The translations under genes were made by a program, and so were the position numbers. Shown one piece after another: positions 27,497 through 37,162 of a DNA stretch of 64,000 bases. Under the pieces are notes generated by a model. That model made no database searches. It was given only the letters and a program-made list of their open reading frames with translations, and had not been told where the DNA came from. The stretch spans positions 124,001-188,000 of the forward strand of contig JAHJTV010000038.1 in assembly GCA_018829445.1 (NCBI GenBank). The letters run 5' to 3'. Each line of letters begins with the position of its first letter. Position 1 is the first letter of the stretch. Source of the DNA: a bacterium (GTDB taxonomy: Bacteria; SAR324; XYD2-FULL-50-16).

Positions 27497-28099
27497 TTAT
27501 TTTAAATAGTCAGTACGTCCCTCAAATGCTCTGGCCAGGGTGTTAACATCTGCAAACTCCAGATCTGAACCGGCAGGCATTCCTCTGGCGATGCGGGTGA
27601 TCACGGGGACTTTGTCCTTGAACATATCGACAAGATAGTGGGCCGTGGCTTCCCCTTCCAATGTAGGATTGGTGGAAAGAATCAACTCCTTGGGGTGCAT
27701 TTCCTGCACTCGCTGTTCAAGTTCGGTTATTCTTAATTTATCCGGTGATATGCCCTGGAAAGGAGAAATTGCACCCTGCAACACGTGATAAACGCCATGG
27801 TAAACATTGGAGTTTTCTATGGTGAATATGTTTCGGGGGTCTTCAACGACGCAGATGATATCCGTATTCCGTTTTGGATCCGAACAGATCTGACAGATTT
27901 CGCCATCAGCCAATCCAAAACAGATCCTACAGGATCTGATAGAGGATTTGGCGTTGGTGATAGCAATTGCTAATGCTTTTGCTTCCTGATCAGACTTAAG
28001 GATAATGGAGAAAGCCAGTCTTTTTGCTGTTTTTCTACCAATTCCAGGGAGTTTGGCAAGTTCTTCAATCAGCTGGTTCAGTGAATCAGGTAGGTTCAT
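27497..28099 (-). CDS. recR: Recombination mediator protein RecR
   Basis: 200 residues, the usual RecR length. The protein helps RecO load RecA on single-stranded gaps. In order: a helix-hairpin-helix (LAKLPGIGRKTAKRLAFSII), a four-cysteine zinc finger (CRICFGLADGEICQICSD), and a Toprim domain (ICVVEDPRNIFTIENSNVYH, LILSTNPTLEGEATAHYLVD) ending in ITRIARGMPAGSDLEFADVN. Its ATG shares one base with the ybaB stop (TAATG), so the pair is translationally coupled. It forms the end of the dnaX-ybaB-recR unit. Confidence 0.97.
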   Translation of the reverse strand: MNLPDSLNQLIEELAKLPGIGRKTAKRLAFSIILKSDQEAKALAIAITNAKSSIRSCRICFGLADGEICQICSDPKRNTDIICVVEDPRNIFTIENSNVYHGVYHVLQGAISPFQGISPDKLRITELEQRVQEMHPKELILSTNPTLEGEATAHYLVDMFKDKVPVITRIARGMPAGSDLEFADVNTLARAFEGRTDYLK

Positions 28100-28431
28100 T
28101 ACGAAGTGAATTTGCTTAAATCCGAGATGTCCAGTCCTGACATGATATCGGAAAACTCCGTTGAAACCAACTCTTTAGCCTTCCTCACGGCTTCATTACA
28201 GGCAGCTCTTATCAAATCTTCAAGGATTTCAATTTCGTTTTTATCAACAATTTCAGGATCAACTTTTACCGAAAGTGTTTCCAGATTCCCATTCATTTTA
28301 ATTTGAACCATCCCACCGCCGACGCTGACATCAACTGTCTTCCCAGCTGCGTTCTCTTTTTTTTCAGCCAATGTTTTCTGCATCTCTTTTGCTTTCTTCA
28401 TCAGCCCGTTCATGTCTAAACCTTTAAACAT
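28099..28431 (-). CDS. ybaB: YbaB/EbfC family nucleoid-associated protein
   Basis: 110 residues, a small DNA-binding protein forming tweezer-like dimers. The family pattern is clear: MNGLMKKAKEMQKTLAEKKE, VSVGGGMVQIKMNGNLETLS, VDPEIVDKNEIEILEDLIRA and ACNEAVRKAKELVSTEFSDI. It overlaps the end of the dnaX -1-frame segment by eight bases and the start of recR by one base. This is the widely conserved dnaX-ybaB-recR order. Confidence 0.96.
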   Translation of the reverse strand: MFKGLDMNGLMKKAKEMQKTLAEKKENAAGKTVDVSVGGGMVQIKMNGNLETLSVKVDPEIVDKNEIEILEDLIRAACNEAVRKAKELVSTEFSDIMSGLDISDLSKFTS

Positions 28432-29107
28432 CTTCGTTCTCCTCTATTATCTCAATTGAACAGATTTCACTTCCTGGAAACTCCCTCATTATTGCTTGTA
28501 CCATCTTACTTCTTTCCGCTTCCTTTTTTTCTGCCGTTATCTGTCTTAACCTCTCCTTTTTCTGTTTCTGACTTACGGTGTCATCAATCCCATCCGTATT
28601 CTCTTTATAGGATACTTCTATAGTCTTATTAAAAAAGGCTTTAGCAGCATCCGCCACTTCTTCTTTCTTTTTGTCGGTAAACAGTTTGGTATTGGTGTAT
28701 CCGATCACCAGTCTATCAGTTGTTATCTCTAATAGTACCGAATTTCTCAATAACGAAACAAGCGTTTTATTTGCTGATTGCTCCATATACTTAACAAATT
28801 TTTCCCACTCTCTAACATCTGTCAGATTGGCTTTTAATTTGACATTTTCTAGTGGGGAAGATTTATAAGGCGGTTCGCTGCTCTCGACAAACGTCGCGGA
28901 CTTTGACTCTATAACTTCAACAATGTCGAAATACTCAATAGTCTGATCGAAATCCGGGGGAGGGGTATCATAAAAGCTGTCGGGTGGTTGGGAAAAATCT
29001 TTGTCGGCTTTATCGGTTAAATCATGTTGTTTGCTGACTGTTGGAAATCTATCCTGGACTATCTCTTTTATGGGATTGTTTTGTGGTGACTCTGCTAATT
29101 TAACGGG
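28424..29107 (-). CDS. dnaX: DnaX tau-specific C-terminal segment, in the -1 frame
   Basis: From the first codon after the A-run (CCC at 29107) this frame is open for 227 residues without a stop and without an ATG, GTG or TTG before 28786. It therefore has no start of its own for its first 107 codons. It begins PVKLAESPQNNPIKEIVQDR, passes through an acidic, proline-rich linker, and reaches LTDVREWEKFVKYMEQSANK and TLVSLLRNSVLLEITTDRLV, which is the C-terminal domain of DnaX that binds the polymerase alpha subunit in tau. The frame is -1 relative to the preceding dnaX frame. Joined by a -1 slip at the A-run, the product would be about 611 residues, a normal tau. Confidence 0.85.
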   Translation of the reverse strand, partial: PVKLAESPQNNPIKEIVQDRFPTVSKQHDLTDKADKDFSQPPDSFYDTPPPDFDQTIEYFDIVEVIESKSATFVESSEPPYKSSPLENVKLKANLTDVREWEKFVKYMEQSANKTLVSLLRNSVLLEITTDRLVIGYTNTKLFTDKKKEEVADAAKAFFNKTIEVSYKENTDGIDDTVSQKQKKERLRQITAEKKEAERSKMVQAIMREFPGSEICSIEIIEENEDV

Positions 29108-30258
29108 TTTTTTTTTTGGGAGGAGGAATCTCTCAAAACCGAAATGATCTCAGCAACTCCCTCAAGTGATTCAATGGAGCACATTCTGATCAAGCCCATT
29201 TCCGCACATATTTGTGCCTGGTTACTCTTCTTCACTTGCATCTCTATTTCAACAGCGATATCAAATAGCTGCTGAAGTGTCGATGTTGTAACCCGGGACG
29301 ACAATTCCTTATAAAGAGTTATCTGATCAGGAAGTAAACCAAGCCAATTCAACTTCTCGAGAGGAATTGTTGCCACCAGACTCAGGTCTTTCAGCGCTCT
29401 CATCAAGTCTGTTACAAATTGAGTAATGGAATGACCGTTGGCTACAAATCGATTAAAATGCTCTATTACACCTGCAACGTTCTTTGCAATAACCTCTTTA
29501 AGCAATTGATCGATTTCCCTGACATCAATCAATCCCAACAGTTCAAACACCTTTTCATCATCAACCGTTTCTCCGCTAAAACTGATCAGCATGTCCATTG
29601 CTGTCAAAGCATCCCGCAATCCACCTGCGGAGCTTTTTGCAATCATTGTCAATGCAGAATCAGAAATATTCAGCGCCTCTTCCTTGACGACTTTTTTCAG
29701 ATACTCTGTCATCGCTTCCAAAGAGATGTTGGCAAAGTCGAAACGCTGGCAACGTGATTTAACCGTAGCTGGAACCTTGTGTTGGTCGGTGGTTGCCAAA
29801 ATAAATTTCACATGCGCAGGCGGTTCTTCAAGAGTCTTCAGCAGGGCATTAAAGGATTCAGTAGTCAGCATATGAACTTCATCAATAATATAAGTCTTAT
29901 ACTGACATTTTGCAGGAGAAAATTTGACGCTGTCCCTTAATTCCCGAATGTGCTCAATCCCCCGGTTGGAAGCAGCATCAATTTCAATCACATCGGTTGA
30001 GATTCCCTGATTGATTTCAACACAGTTTTCACATTCACCACAGGGTTCACCTTCTACCAGGGAAATGCAATTGATTGCTTTGGTCAGAATTCTTGCGCAG
30101 CTTGTTTTACCCGTGCCCCGAGGTCCTGTAAACAGAAAAGCATGGGCAACCCGATCGGACTTAATGGCGTTCTTCAGGGTCATCCAGATATGATCCTGTC
30201 CTATTAAGTCTTGAAATCGTTTAGGCCTGAGTTTTCTTGCTAATACCAGGTAGGACAT
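29095..30258 (-). CDS. dnaX: DNA polymerase III gamma/tau subunit, gamma-length frame
   Basis: 387 residues, the clamp-loader ATPase. ARKLRPKRFQDLIGQDHIWM starts the AAA+ module; Walker A is FTGPRGTGKTSCARIL. A zinc-binding loop (CISLVEGEPCGECENCVEIN) precedes Walker B (YIIDEVHMLTTESFNALLKT), with ILATTDQHKVPATVKSRCQR and the arginine finger after it. Domain III helices continue to about residue 370. The frame ends 14 bases after a run of ten A, at a TAG (29095-29097), giving a gamma-like protein without the tau tail, which continues in the -1 frame. Upstream lie the SRP RNA gene and four tRNA genes. Confidence 0.95.
   Translation of the reverse strand: MSYLVLARKLRPKRFQDLIGQDHIWMTLKNAIKSDRVAHAFLFTGPRGTGKTSCARILTKAINCISLVEGEPCGECENCVEINQGISTDVIEIDAASNRGIEHIRELRDSVKFSPAKCQYKTYIIDEVHMLTTESFNALLKTLEEPPAHVKFILATTDQHKVPATVKSRCQRFDFANISLEAMTEYLKKVVKEEALNISDSALTMIAKSSAGGLRDALTAMDMLISFSGETVDDEKVFELLGLIDVREIDQLLKEVIAKNVAGVIEHFNRFVANGHSITQFVTDLMRALKDLSLVATIPLEKLNWLGLLPDQITLYKELSSRVTTSTLQQLFDIAVEIEMQVKKSNQAQICAEMGLIRMCSIESLEGVAEIISVLRDSSSQKKNPLN
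29108..29117 (-). promoter_or_regulatory. A10 slippage site in dnaX
   Basis: Ten consecutive A residues on the coding strand. In the zero frame they read C-AA AAA AAA AA-C and contain the heptamer A AAA AAA, a classic -1 slippery sequence. Zero-frame translation stops at TAG 29095-29097, while the -1 frame carries the rest of tau. E. coli (ribosomal) and Thermus (transcriptional slippage at A9) use comparable sites in dnaX. I see no strong downstream stem-loop, and the nearest purine-rich SD-like motif is about 40 bases upstream, which favours transcriptional slippage. Confidence 0.75.
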
Positions 30259-30286
30259 AGTGTGAAAGGCTTAGATTATCATTGGG

Positions 30287-30374
30287 AAGTGATCCGTAAC
30301 ACACCATCTAATACTTAGTGCTGCTTCCTCTCGGATCTGACACGATTCGTACCTTTTGGTCGCACGGATCACCA
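30287..30374 (-). ncRNA. ffs: Signal recognition particle RNA (4.5S type)
   Basis: On the minus strand the conserved SRP domain IV hairpin reads GTCAGATCCGAGAGGAAGCA then GCA. It has the CAG/TCC internal loops, a GAGA (GNRA) tetraloop and the GAAGCAGC strand bound by Ffh. The terminal arms GTGATCCGT (30364-30372) and ACGGATCAC (30289-30297) are exact complements, closing a rod of about 88 nt. Its place between a tRNA-Ser gene and dnaX matches the order known from Bacillus (tRNA-Ser, scr, dnaX). Ends are approximate. Confidence 0.85.
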
Positions 30375-30379
30375 AACTG

Positions 30380-30469
30380 TGGCGGAGAGACGGGGATTCG
30401 AACCCCGGAAACAGTTTCCCATTTACACGCTTTCCAGGCGTGCTCCTTCAACCACTCGGACATCTCTCC
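30380..30469 (-). tRNA. tRNA-Ser (GGA)
   Basis: Ninety bases including an encoded CCA (30380-30382). Acceptor GGAGAGA pairs with TCTCTCC with discriminator G. The anticodon loop is CTGGAAA. A long variable arm typical of class II tRNAs and the T loop TTCGAAT are present. Confidence 0.95.
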
Positions 30470-30531
30470 ACTTATGAAATAAAATACTGCCTTCTCAAGC
30501 AGTCTTCTAACAGGTTTTTCTCAAAGATATC

Positions 30532-30608
30532 TGGTACACCCGAAGGGACTTGAACCCCTGACCCCCTGTTCCGCAAACAGATGCTCTATCCAGCTGAGCT
30601 ACGGGTGC
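30532..30608 (-). tRNA. tRNA-Arg (GCG)
   Basis: Seventy-seven bases with encoded CCA. Acceptor GCACCCG pairs with CGGGTGT, discriminator A. The D arm is GCTCAGCTGGATAGAGC with the A20 expected of arginine tRNAs. The anticodon loop TTGCGGA between TCTGT and ACAGG gives anticodon GCG, reading CGC. Most bacteria decode CGU/CGC/CGA with ACG (inosine), so GCG is unusual. Confidence 0.9.
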
Positions 30609-30633
30609 TTCATTCATTATAATTAGCAACTTG

Positions 30634-30666
30634 ATAAGGTACTAATCCAGTTTATCCGGGTTAGGA
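30634..30666 (+). repeat. Dispersed 30-bp repeat, copy 2
   Basis: ATAAGGTACTAATCCAGTTT followed by ATCCGGGTTAGGA, located between the tRNA-Arg and tRNA-Ser(GCU) genes. It matches copies at 6819-6849 (reverse) and 38507-38536. Confidence 0.55.
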
Positions 30667-30679
30667 TCTGCGAAAATTT

Positions 30680-30769
30680 TGGCGGAGAGACGGGGATTCG
30701 AACCCCGGGTACCGTTACCAGTACAACAGATTAGCAATCTGCCCCATTCGGCCACTCTGGCATCTCTCC
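30680..30769 (-). tRNA. tRNA-Ser (GCT)
   Basis: Ninety bases with encoded CCA. Acceptor GGAGAGA pairs with TCTCTCC, discriminator G. The anticodon loop TTGCTAA gives anticodon GCT (AGC/AGU codons). There is a long variable arm, GTTGTACTGGTAACGGTACC. The acceptor and T arm are the same as in the GGA gene. Confidence 0.95.
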
Positions 30770-30879
30770 TTTGTTTTACATCACGGCTGTTTGCACTTTC
30801 GCAGCAATTCTCTCTGAACTATCGATGATTTTTGGTTTAGAACGAAGTAATATCGACAAGAACCGGATGCAACGCTTAC

Positions 30880-30965
30880 TGGAAGAGGGAGGGGGATTCG
30901 AACCCCCGATGCCTAAGCATAACGGTTTTCAAGACCGCCGGATTCAACCACTCTCCCATCCCTCC
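30880..30965 (-). tRNA. tRNA-Ser (TGA)
   Basis: Eighty-six bases with encoded CCA. Acceptor GGAGGGA pairs with TCCCTCT (G1-T72 wobble). The anticodon loop CTTGAAA gives TGA, and there is a long variable arm. The discriminator base reads T instead of the G normal for bacterial serine tRNAs. It is only 15 bases downstream of the serS stop codon. Confidence 0.92.
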
Positions 30966-30980
30966 ACGTTATCGCTAATA

Positions 30981-32258
<1,278 letters not shown>

Positions 32259-32345
32259 TTAACTTTAATTCATTCAGGTTGAAAGTAATTAAGAACAGCT
32301 TACCAAGATCAAAAAAACGAGTCTAACCGGAGAACCGAAACGGTG

Positions 32346-33608
32346 TTATCTGACTTTGAAGTAGATCATCATGCTGATAACCAGCAAGGCAATCGCCCGG
32401 ATGTGATTTTTCCAGATCACTTTATTATTAATATGCTCCTGGTTAATATATTTATCCTCATCCGGTATGTTTCCAAATCCAAGTTTCTTCAGAAACTCAT
32501 GCCAGACCGATACGATTTCCATGTTTCCCTCCCGATACTTCAACATCGCCTGTTGATGATGATGATATGGGGCCTTGTAAAAAAAACGATATTTCTCAGC
32601 CCACTCTCTTCCCTTCCGTCGCAGTTCGATTTGAAACCATAACCTTTGAATCATGGAGCTGATGGCTGCCAGCACGAAGGTTCCACCGACAATCGGCAGG
32701 TAAAGTTCGGCCTTTATAAAAATAAACATGGAACAGACAGCTGCCCCCAGCCCTAGAGATCCGACGTCTCCCATGTATATCTGAGCCGGTGGTGAGTTAA
32801 ACTTAAGAAAGGCTGCACAGGCTGCGATCAAAGCTGTTGCAAATACAGCCACTTCCTTAATCTCCTCTCCAATGTACAAAAGTTTTAATCGTTCACTCCA
32901 ATCCGGATCGCCTGCAATTATGGCAGCGGAAGCAACAAAGACAGCACAAGTTATGATGGGTACCGTGGCCAATGAATCCAATCCATCTGTCAGATTAACC
33001 GCATTTGCACCACCAACGATGATCATCGCTACCAGAGGGATGAACAGATATAGACTCAATTCCGGGAACCAGGTTTTCATCGGGATTAACGGGACATGAA
33101 TATGCCCGTCAATTCCCTCAAAAAACAGGTAAAAGATAGCAACCACAATAAAGGCAATGGCAAATTCCAGAATCAACCGCAGATCCCCCCGAATTCCATC
33201 TGCCTTATCAAGATATGCCTTCTTCTTGGAAACTCCCGATTCCACCCGGCGTTTATGGAAAACCTTCACCAGGTCATCAATGGCTCCGATGGAAGCAAAG
33301 GAGGCAATAATGATCAGCAATGCAATCGTGTATTGATTAATCCACGCCCACAATACTGTCGAAAGCATAATCGTAGGAATTATCACAACTCCACCCATGA
33401 TCGGCGTCGCACCTGTATAAATGCCTTTGGTAGTCGTCGTTTTCTTTGAAAAATCGGAGGTGATATTCTTATGACGAAAAACCCTGATAACCGATGGCAA
33501 GACGAAACTGATCAGAAAGTATGCGGTCAGAAAGGTCATCCCACCCCTGAAAAAAACGGATTTAAATATTTGGTATGGAACGATCAGATAAAGTAAATCG
33601 GCCAGCAT
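32346..33608 (-). CDS. mraY: Phospho-N-acetylmuramoyl-pentapeptide-transferase
   Basis: 420 residues with about ten membrane helices. MraY attaches phospho-MurNAc-pentapeptide to undecaprenyl phosphate to form lipid I. Key motifs: TPIMGGVVIIPT, the Asp pair in ASIGAIDDLVKVF, GGANAVNLTDGLDSLATVPI, YMGDVGSLGLGA (usually GDTGSLALG) and the His motif APYHHHQQAML, where most members have HHHFE. It is about 60 residues longer than E. coli MraY, mainly in loops and a C-terminal tail ending in a final helix. It lies outside any mur/dcw cluster, eight bases after the MBL gene and upstream of serS. Confidence 0.9.
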   Translation of the reverse strand: MLADLLYLIVPYQIFKSVFFRGGMTFLTAYFLISFVLPSVIRVFRHKNITSDFSKKTTTTKGIYTGATPIMGGVVIIPTIMLSTVLWAWINQYTIALLIIIASFASIGAIDDLVKVFHKRRVESGVSKKKAYLDKADGIRGDLRLILEFAIAFIVVAIFYLFFEGIDGHIHVPLIPMKTWFPELSLYLFIPLVAMIIVGGANAVNLTDGLDSLATVPIITCAVFVASAAIIAGDPDWSERLKLLYIGEEIKEVAVFATALIAACAAFLKFNSPPAQIYMGDVGSLGLGAAVCSMFIFIKAELYLPIVGGTFVLAAISSMIQRLWFQIELRRKGREWAEKYRFFYKAPYHHHQQAMLKYREGNMEIVSVWHEFLKKLGFGNIPDEDKYINQEHINNKVIWKNHIRAIALLVISMMIYFKVR

Positions 33609-33616
33609 AACGTCTT

Positions 33617-34252
33617 TTATTCCCAGTAAGATTTGAAAGGATTAAATTGTCTCTCCTGACCAATTGTCGTCGGTCCCATGTGTCCGCAATGAGCCCTGAT
33701 AGCGTCATCTAAAGTCATTAGTTTTGTTTTGATGGATTCCATTAAAACCATCATTGATCCCCCCGGAAGGTCGGTTCTGCCGATACTACCGGCAAACAGG
33801 GTGTCCCCGACAAAGACATCTTCCTTGAACAGAAAGCAGACGCCACCAGGCGAATGACCGGGTGTTTCAAGAACGCTAAAACTGATATTGCCAAAGGTAT
33901 AGGTCTTATTTGGATCAATGAAATCATCCACCTTGGGCGGGATCATTTCAGGCATGCCAAACATTTGCAGACTCTGCGAAAAAGCCGCCGGTTCGATAAA
34001 CGGTTCGTCATCCTTGTGGAGCAGAAAAGGAATTTTTCTTTTCCTGGTAATTTCCGGGACGGCTCCCACATGGTCGAAGTGGGCATGTGTATTAATAATA
34101 TATTTGAGATCAAAGGATTCCTGATCGATCACACTAAGAATTCGATCGGGTTCTCCGCCCGGATCGATGATGATCGCTTCTTTGGTATCTTCGCATGCTA
34201 AAATGTAACAATTCGTCCCGATGGGAGCGACGGACATAGTCTTAATTATCAT
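33617..34252 (-). CDS. MBL-fold metallo-hydrolase (YcbL / glyoxalase II-like)
   Basis: 211 residues, a single metallo-beta-lactamase fold. The dimetal ligands are in INTHAHFDHVGAVPEI (HxHxDH), ETPGHSPGGVCFLF (His), FVGDTLFAGSIGRTDLPGGS (Asp) and the final AHCGHMGPTTIGQER (His). The short form without the glyoxalase II C-terminal helical domain is typical of YcbL-like hydrolases that act on thioesters or are of unknown substrate. It is 21 bases downstream of lysS and eight upstream of mraY, so it is probably co-transcribed with both. Confidence 0.92.
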   Translation of the reverse strand: MIIKTMSVAPIGTNCYILACEDTKEAIIIDPGGEPDRILSVIDQESFDLKYIINTHAHFDHVGAVPEITRKRKIPFLLHKDDEPFIEPAAFSQSLQMFGMPEMIPPKVDDFIDPNKTYTFGNISFSVLETPGHSPGGVCFLFKEDVFVGDTLFAGSIGRTDLPGGSMMVLMESIKTKLMTLDDAIRAHCGHMGPTTIGQERQFNPFKSYWE

Positions 34253-34273
34253 GATAAATCCTCAATTGGTCGG

Positions 34274-35767
34274 TTATACGTCTCTCATCAAAGGAAAAAG
34301 TATGACATCCCTGATACTTGATTGATCTGTTAACAGCATAACCATTCTGTCAATTCCCAATCCGGTTCCGCCAGTTGGTGGCATACCGTATTCCAAAGCC
34401 TGAATAAAATCCTCATCCATGGGATGCGTTTCTTCTTCTCCGCCTCTTCCCCTGTCAACCTGATCTTGTAAAAACTTTCGCTGAAGAACAGGGTCATTTA
34501 GTTCACTATAGGCGTTACCAACTTCCCAACCGTTTATATAGGGTTCAAATCGTTCAACAATCCCGGCTTCTTTTCGATGCATCTTACACAACGGAGTCGT
34601 TTCAACCGGATGATCGGTTATAAACACCGGTTGAATGAGGTGATCCTCACAATAAGTTTCAAACACTTCCGCGATGGCCAGACCCCTGACGTAATTCCCC
34701 TCCATTTCAACACCTTTTGACTTTAAAAGGGCGACAATCTCATCGTCGGATTTTTCATCGATGTCGAAACCCGCATATGTTTTTATTGCCTCTTTCATGG
34801 TCAGACGCTGCCAAGGTGGTGTGAGATCCAGATCCACACCTTGATAGGTAATCTTGGTGGTGCCATTAACAGCCATACTTGCTTCGAAATAGATGTTCTC
34901 GAAGTGCTTCATCATATCATTATAGTCAGCATATGCCTGATAATACTCCACCTGGGTAAATTCAGGATTGTGTGTTCTATCGATTCCCTCATTCCTGAAG
35001 TCCTTTACGATTTCGTAAACCCGGTCCAATCCTCCGACAATACACCTTTTTAGATACAACTCATTGGATATTCTCAGGTACAGCTTCATATCAAGCGCAT
35101 TGTGATGGGTTTCAAAAGGTTTTGCGCTTGCTCCACCATAGATTGACTGTAAGGTAGGAGTTTCAACTTCCAAAAATCCGTTATTCTCCAGGTAATTCCT
35201 GATAGTTTTGGTGATCAGGGCTCTTTTACGGAAGATCTCAGCAACGTTTTCGTTCATTACTAGATCAACGTGGCGTTGTCGATACCGCTGTTCCACGTTT
35301 TTGAACTGATCGTAGATAACCTTTTCACCATCGACTATCTTCTCTTTTGGAACCGGAAGCGGTCTGATAGCCTTACACAGCACCTCAAACGATTTGACAT
35401 TGACCGACAACTCCCCGGTTCTTGTCATAAAAACAACCCCCTGAACCCCAATATAATCGCCCAGATCCAGGCACTTAAAAATTGCATAGGGATCTTCACC
35501 GACTATCTTTTGTGAAACATAGAGTTGAATCTTATCCATACCGTCTTTTAAATTACAGAAGGCTGTTTTTCCTTGTCTTCGAAATGCCAGCAATCTTCCG
35601 CACAGTTTTATTTCTGTTTCGTCTTGAATTAGTGTTTCCTGTTTTTCTTTGATTTCATTGATGGAGTGTGTTTTTTCGTACCTATAGGGATAAGGGTTCA
35701 CTCCCAAAGATTTCAATTTTTCAAGTTTGTCAAGACGAGCTTGCATTTGATTGCTTAGTTCACTCAT
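34274..35767 (-). CDS. lysS: Lysyl-tRNA synthetase (class II)
   Basis: 497 residues, full length. The N-terminal OB-fold anticodon-binding domain (KLCGRLLAFRRQGKTAFCNL) precedes the class II catalytic core. Motif 1 is near FLEVETPTLQSIYGGASAKP, motif 2 is DFRNEGIDRTHNPEFTQVE and motif 3 is PTGGTGLGIDRMVMLLTDQS. FERFEPYINGWEVGNAYSEL matches the lysine-site block. It charges tRNA-Lys. It starts the minus-strand run lysS-MBL-mraY-serS. Confidence 0.97.
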   Translation of the reverse strand: MSELSNQMQARLDKLEKLKSLGVNPYPYRYEKTHSINEIKEKQETLIQDETEIKLCGRLLAFRRQGKTAFCNLKDGMDKIQLYVSQKIVGEDPYAIFKCLDLGDYIGVQGVVFMTRTGELSVNVKSFEVLCKAIRPLPVPKEKIVDGEKVIYDQFKNVEQRYRQRHVDLVMNENVAEIFRKRALITKTIRNYLENNGFLEVETPTLQSIYGGASAKPFETHHNALDMKLYLRISNELYLKRCIVGGLDRVYEIVKDFRNEGIDRTHNPEFTQVEYYQAYADYNDMMKHFENIYFEASMAVNGTTKITYQGVDLDLTPPWQRLTMKEAIKTYAGFDIDEKSDDEIVALLKSKGVEMEGNYVRGLAIAEVFETYCEDHLIQPVFITDHPVETTPLCKMHRKEAGIVERFEPYINGWEVGNAYSELNDPVLQRKFLQDQVDRGRGGEEETHPMDEDFIQALEYGMPPTGGTGLGIDRMVMLLTDQSSIRDVILFPLMRDV

Positions 35768-35962
35768 AGTTACACTACCGTTTTCTGTTTATAGCTTTTT
35801 GGTATCGAGATGTTACCGTATTTTGCGGTTAAACTCTTAAATTGCCTTGTTCATTTCAAATTAGTCAAACCATTTTTCTTTCTGAGCTTGGCAATGCTTA
35901 ACGAAAAATACTGATAGTTGGAATTTAAAACCAGTGGTGTCCAAAATGGGAAATCAGGCAAT

Positions 35963-36979
35963 CTAAGCCTTCGTCTGGTCAGTCGGCTTTAACAGGTTTT
36001 CCCTGATCTTTTTCAGAAGATCGGGATTTAAACCCACCTTCTTGATTAAAAAGGATTCAACTGTACCATACTTTACTTCAAGAAGTTTTAAAAACCTGTT
36101 GATTGCATTCAAGGGAGCTGTCAAAAAGGGATCAAGCTTATTATATTGTTCCCCCAGATCTTTAAAGCTGAGCTTTAAGCTTTCCACGATGGAAGCTATG
36201 TACTTATTTGATAACTGGTGATCTAAAATAATCTCCTCTACCGGTATTTTCAGTAACAACATGATCAAAGCCGCACATGCCCCAGTCCTGTCTTTACCAG
36301 CGGTACAGTGAAATACAAGAGGATAGTTGTTGCTGTCTGCCAATAAAACAAAAACCTGTTTCCAGATAATAGAAAACTGGTTTAAGTAGCTTTCATAGTT
36401 CTTTACCATGAAATCGCCGGTTGGCCACTGTGAATCCTGATTTGCTAAAAGCTGCATCGCTGTAGAAAAATCGAACTCTCCACTTTTTATGGGCAGATGG
36501 ACATATTTGATGGAAGGATCTTCAGGTAATCTATCCGGAGATTTTTTAACCTCTTTTTCACTTCGGAAATCAATAACAGTCTTGAGATTAAGAGACGAAA
36601 GTATTTTCAGGTCATCATCCGACAGCCGATGCAGGCTATCAGCTCTAAACAGAGTACCCCATTTTATTACCTCCTGTTTTATATTCCGATAGCCACCCAT
36701 ATCTCTGAAATTAACGGCCCCTTCCAGTAAAATGCGTTTTTCGGCCAATTCAACCCAGCCGGATTCCCTGGTTTGAATGGTAAAAAAGAGTCTCTTTTTG
36801 GGATCAAGGTTTTCAATCAGCAATTCAGATCCATCTGTTGTTATAAGATTTGCACTTTGATCCGAATGATGTGGAAAATTTTCTTCACTGTATACTATTC
36901 TTCTGTTTTTCAGAGATTTTCCAAATGATAGTTTGATAGTTGTTTTACAGATTCTATCCAGAAAAATACCTATTTCCAT
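35963..36979 (-). CDS. Tyrosine/serine protein phosphatase family protein
   Basis: 338 residues, cytoplasmic. An N-terminal beta-rich region of about 85 residues precedes a tyrosine-phosphatase fold: AVNFRDMGGYRNIKQEVIKW, GTLFRADSLHRLSDDDLKIL, VIDFRSEKEVKKSPDRLPED and the CX5R active site FHCTAGKDRTGACAALIM (nucleophile Cys, transition-state Arg). This is the Y_phosphatase3 group that includes Listeria LipA, some of which accept phosphotyrosine, phosphoserine or phosphoinositides. The start ATG is at 36979. No operon partner is evident. Confidence 0.88.
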   Translation of the reverse strand: MEIGIFLDRICKTTIKLSFGKSLKNRRIVYSEENFPHHSDQSANLITTDGSELLIENLDPKKRLFFTIQTRESGWVELAEKRILLEGAVNFRDMGGYRNIKQEVIKWGTLFRADSLHRLSDDDLKILSSLNLKTVIDFRSEKEVKKSPDRLPEDPSIKYVHLPIKSGEFDFSTAMQLLANQDSQWPTGDFMVKNYESYLNQFSIIWKQVFVLLADSNNYPLVFHCTAGKDRTGACAALIMLLLKIPVEEIILDHQLSNKYIASIVESLKLSFKDLGEQYNKLDPFLTAPLNAINRFLKLLEVKYGTVESFLIKKVGLNPDLLKKIRENLLKPTDQTKA

Positions 36980-37162
36980 TTTTTGATCAGGGATTCAAAG
37001 TTATTGGTTATATTTATCAAAAATTAATCATTTAATCAGATAGTTAAAACATCAACAGGTACTTGCCTACTAGACTTGTTACAAAAAGCTTGCTAAAAGA
37101 AGAAGATCAACGGATCGTTCAATTCCTTTTGTCTCCTTTTTGATATCTTGAAGAAAAACCGA

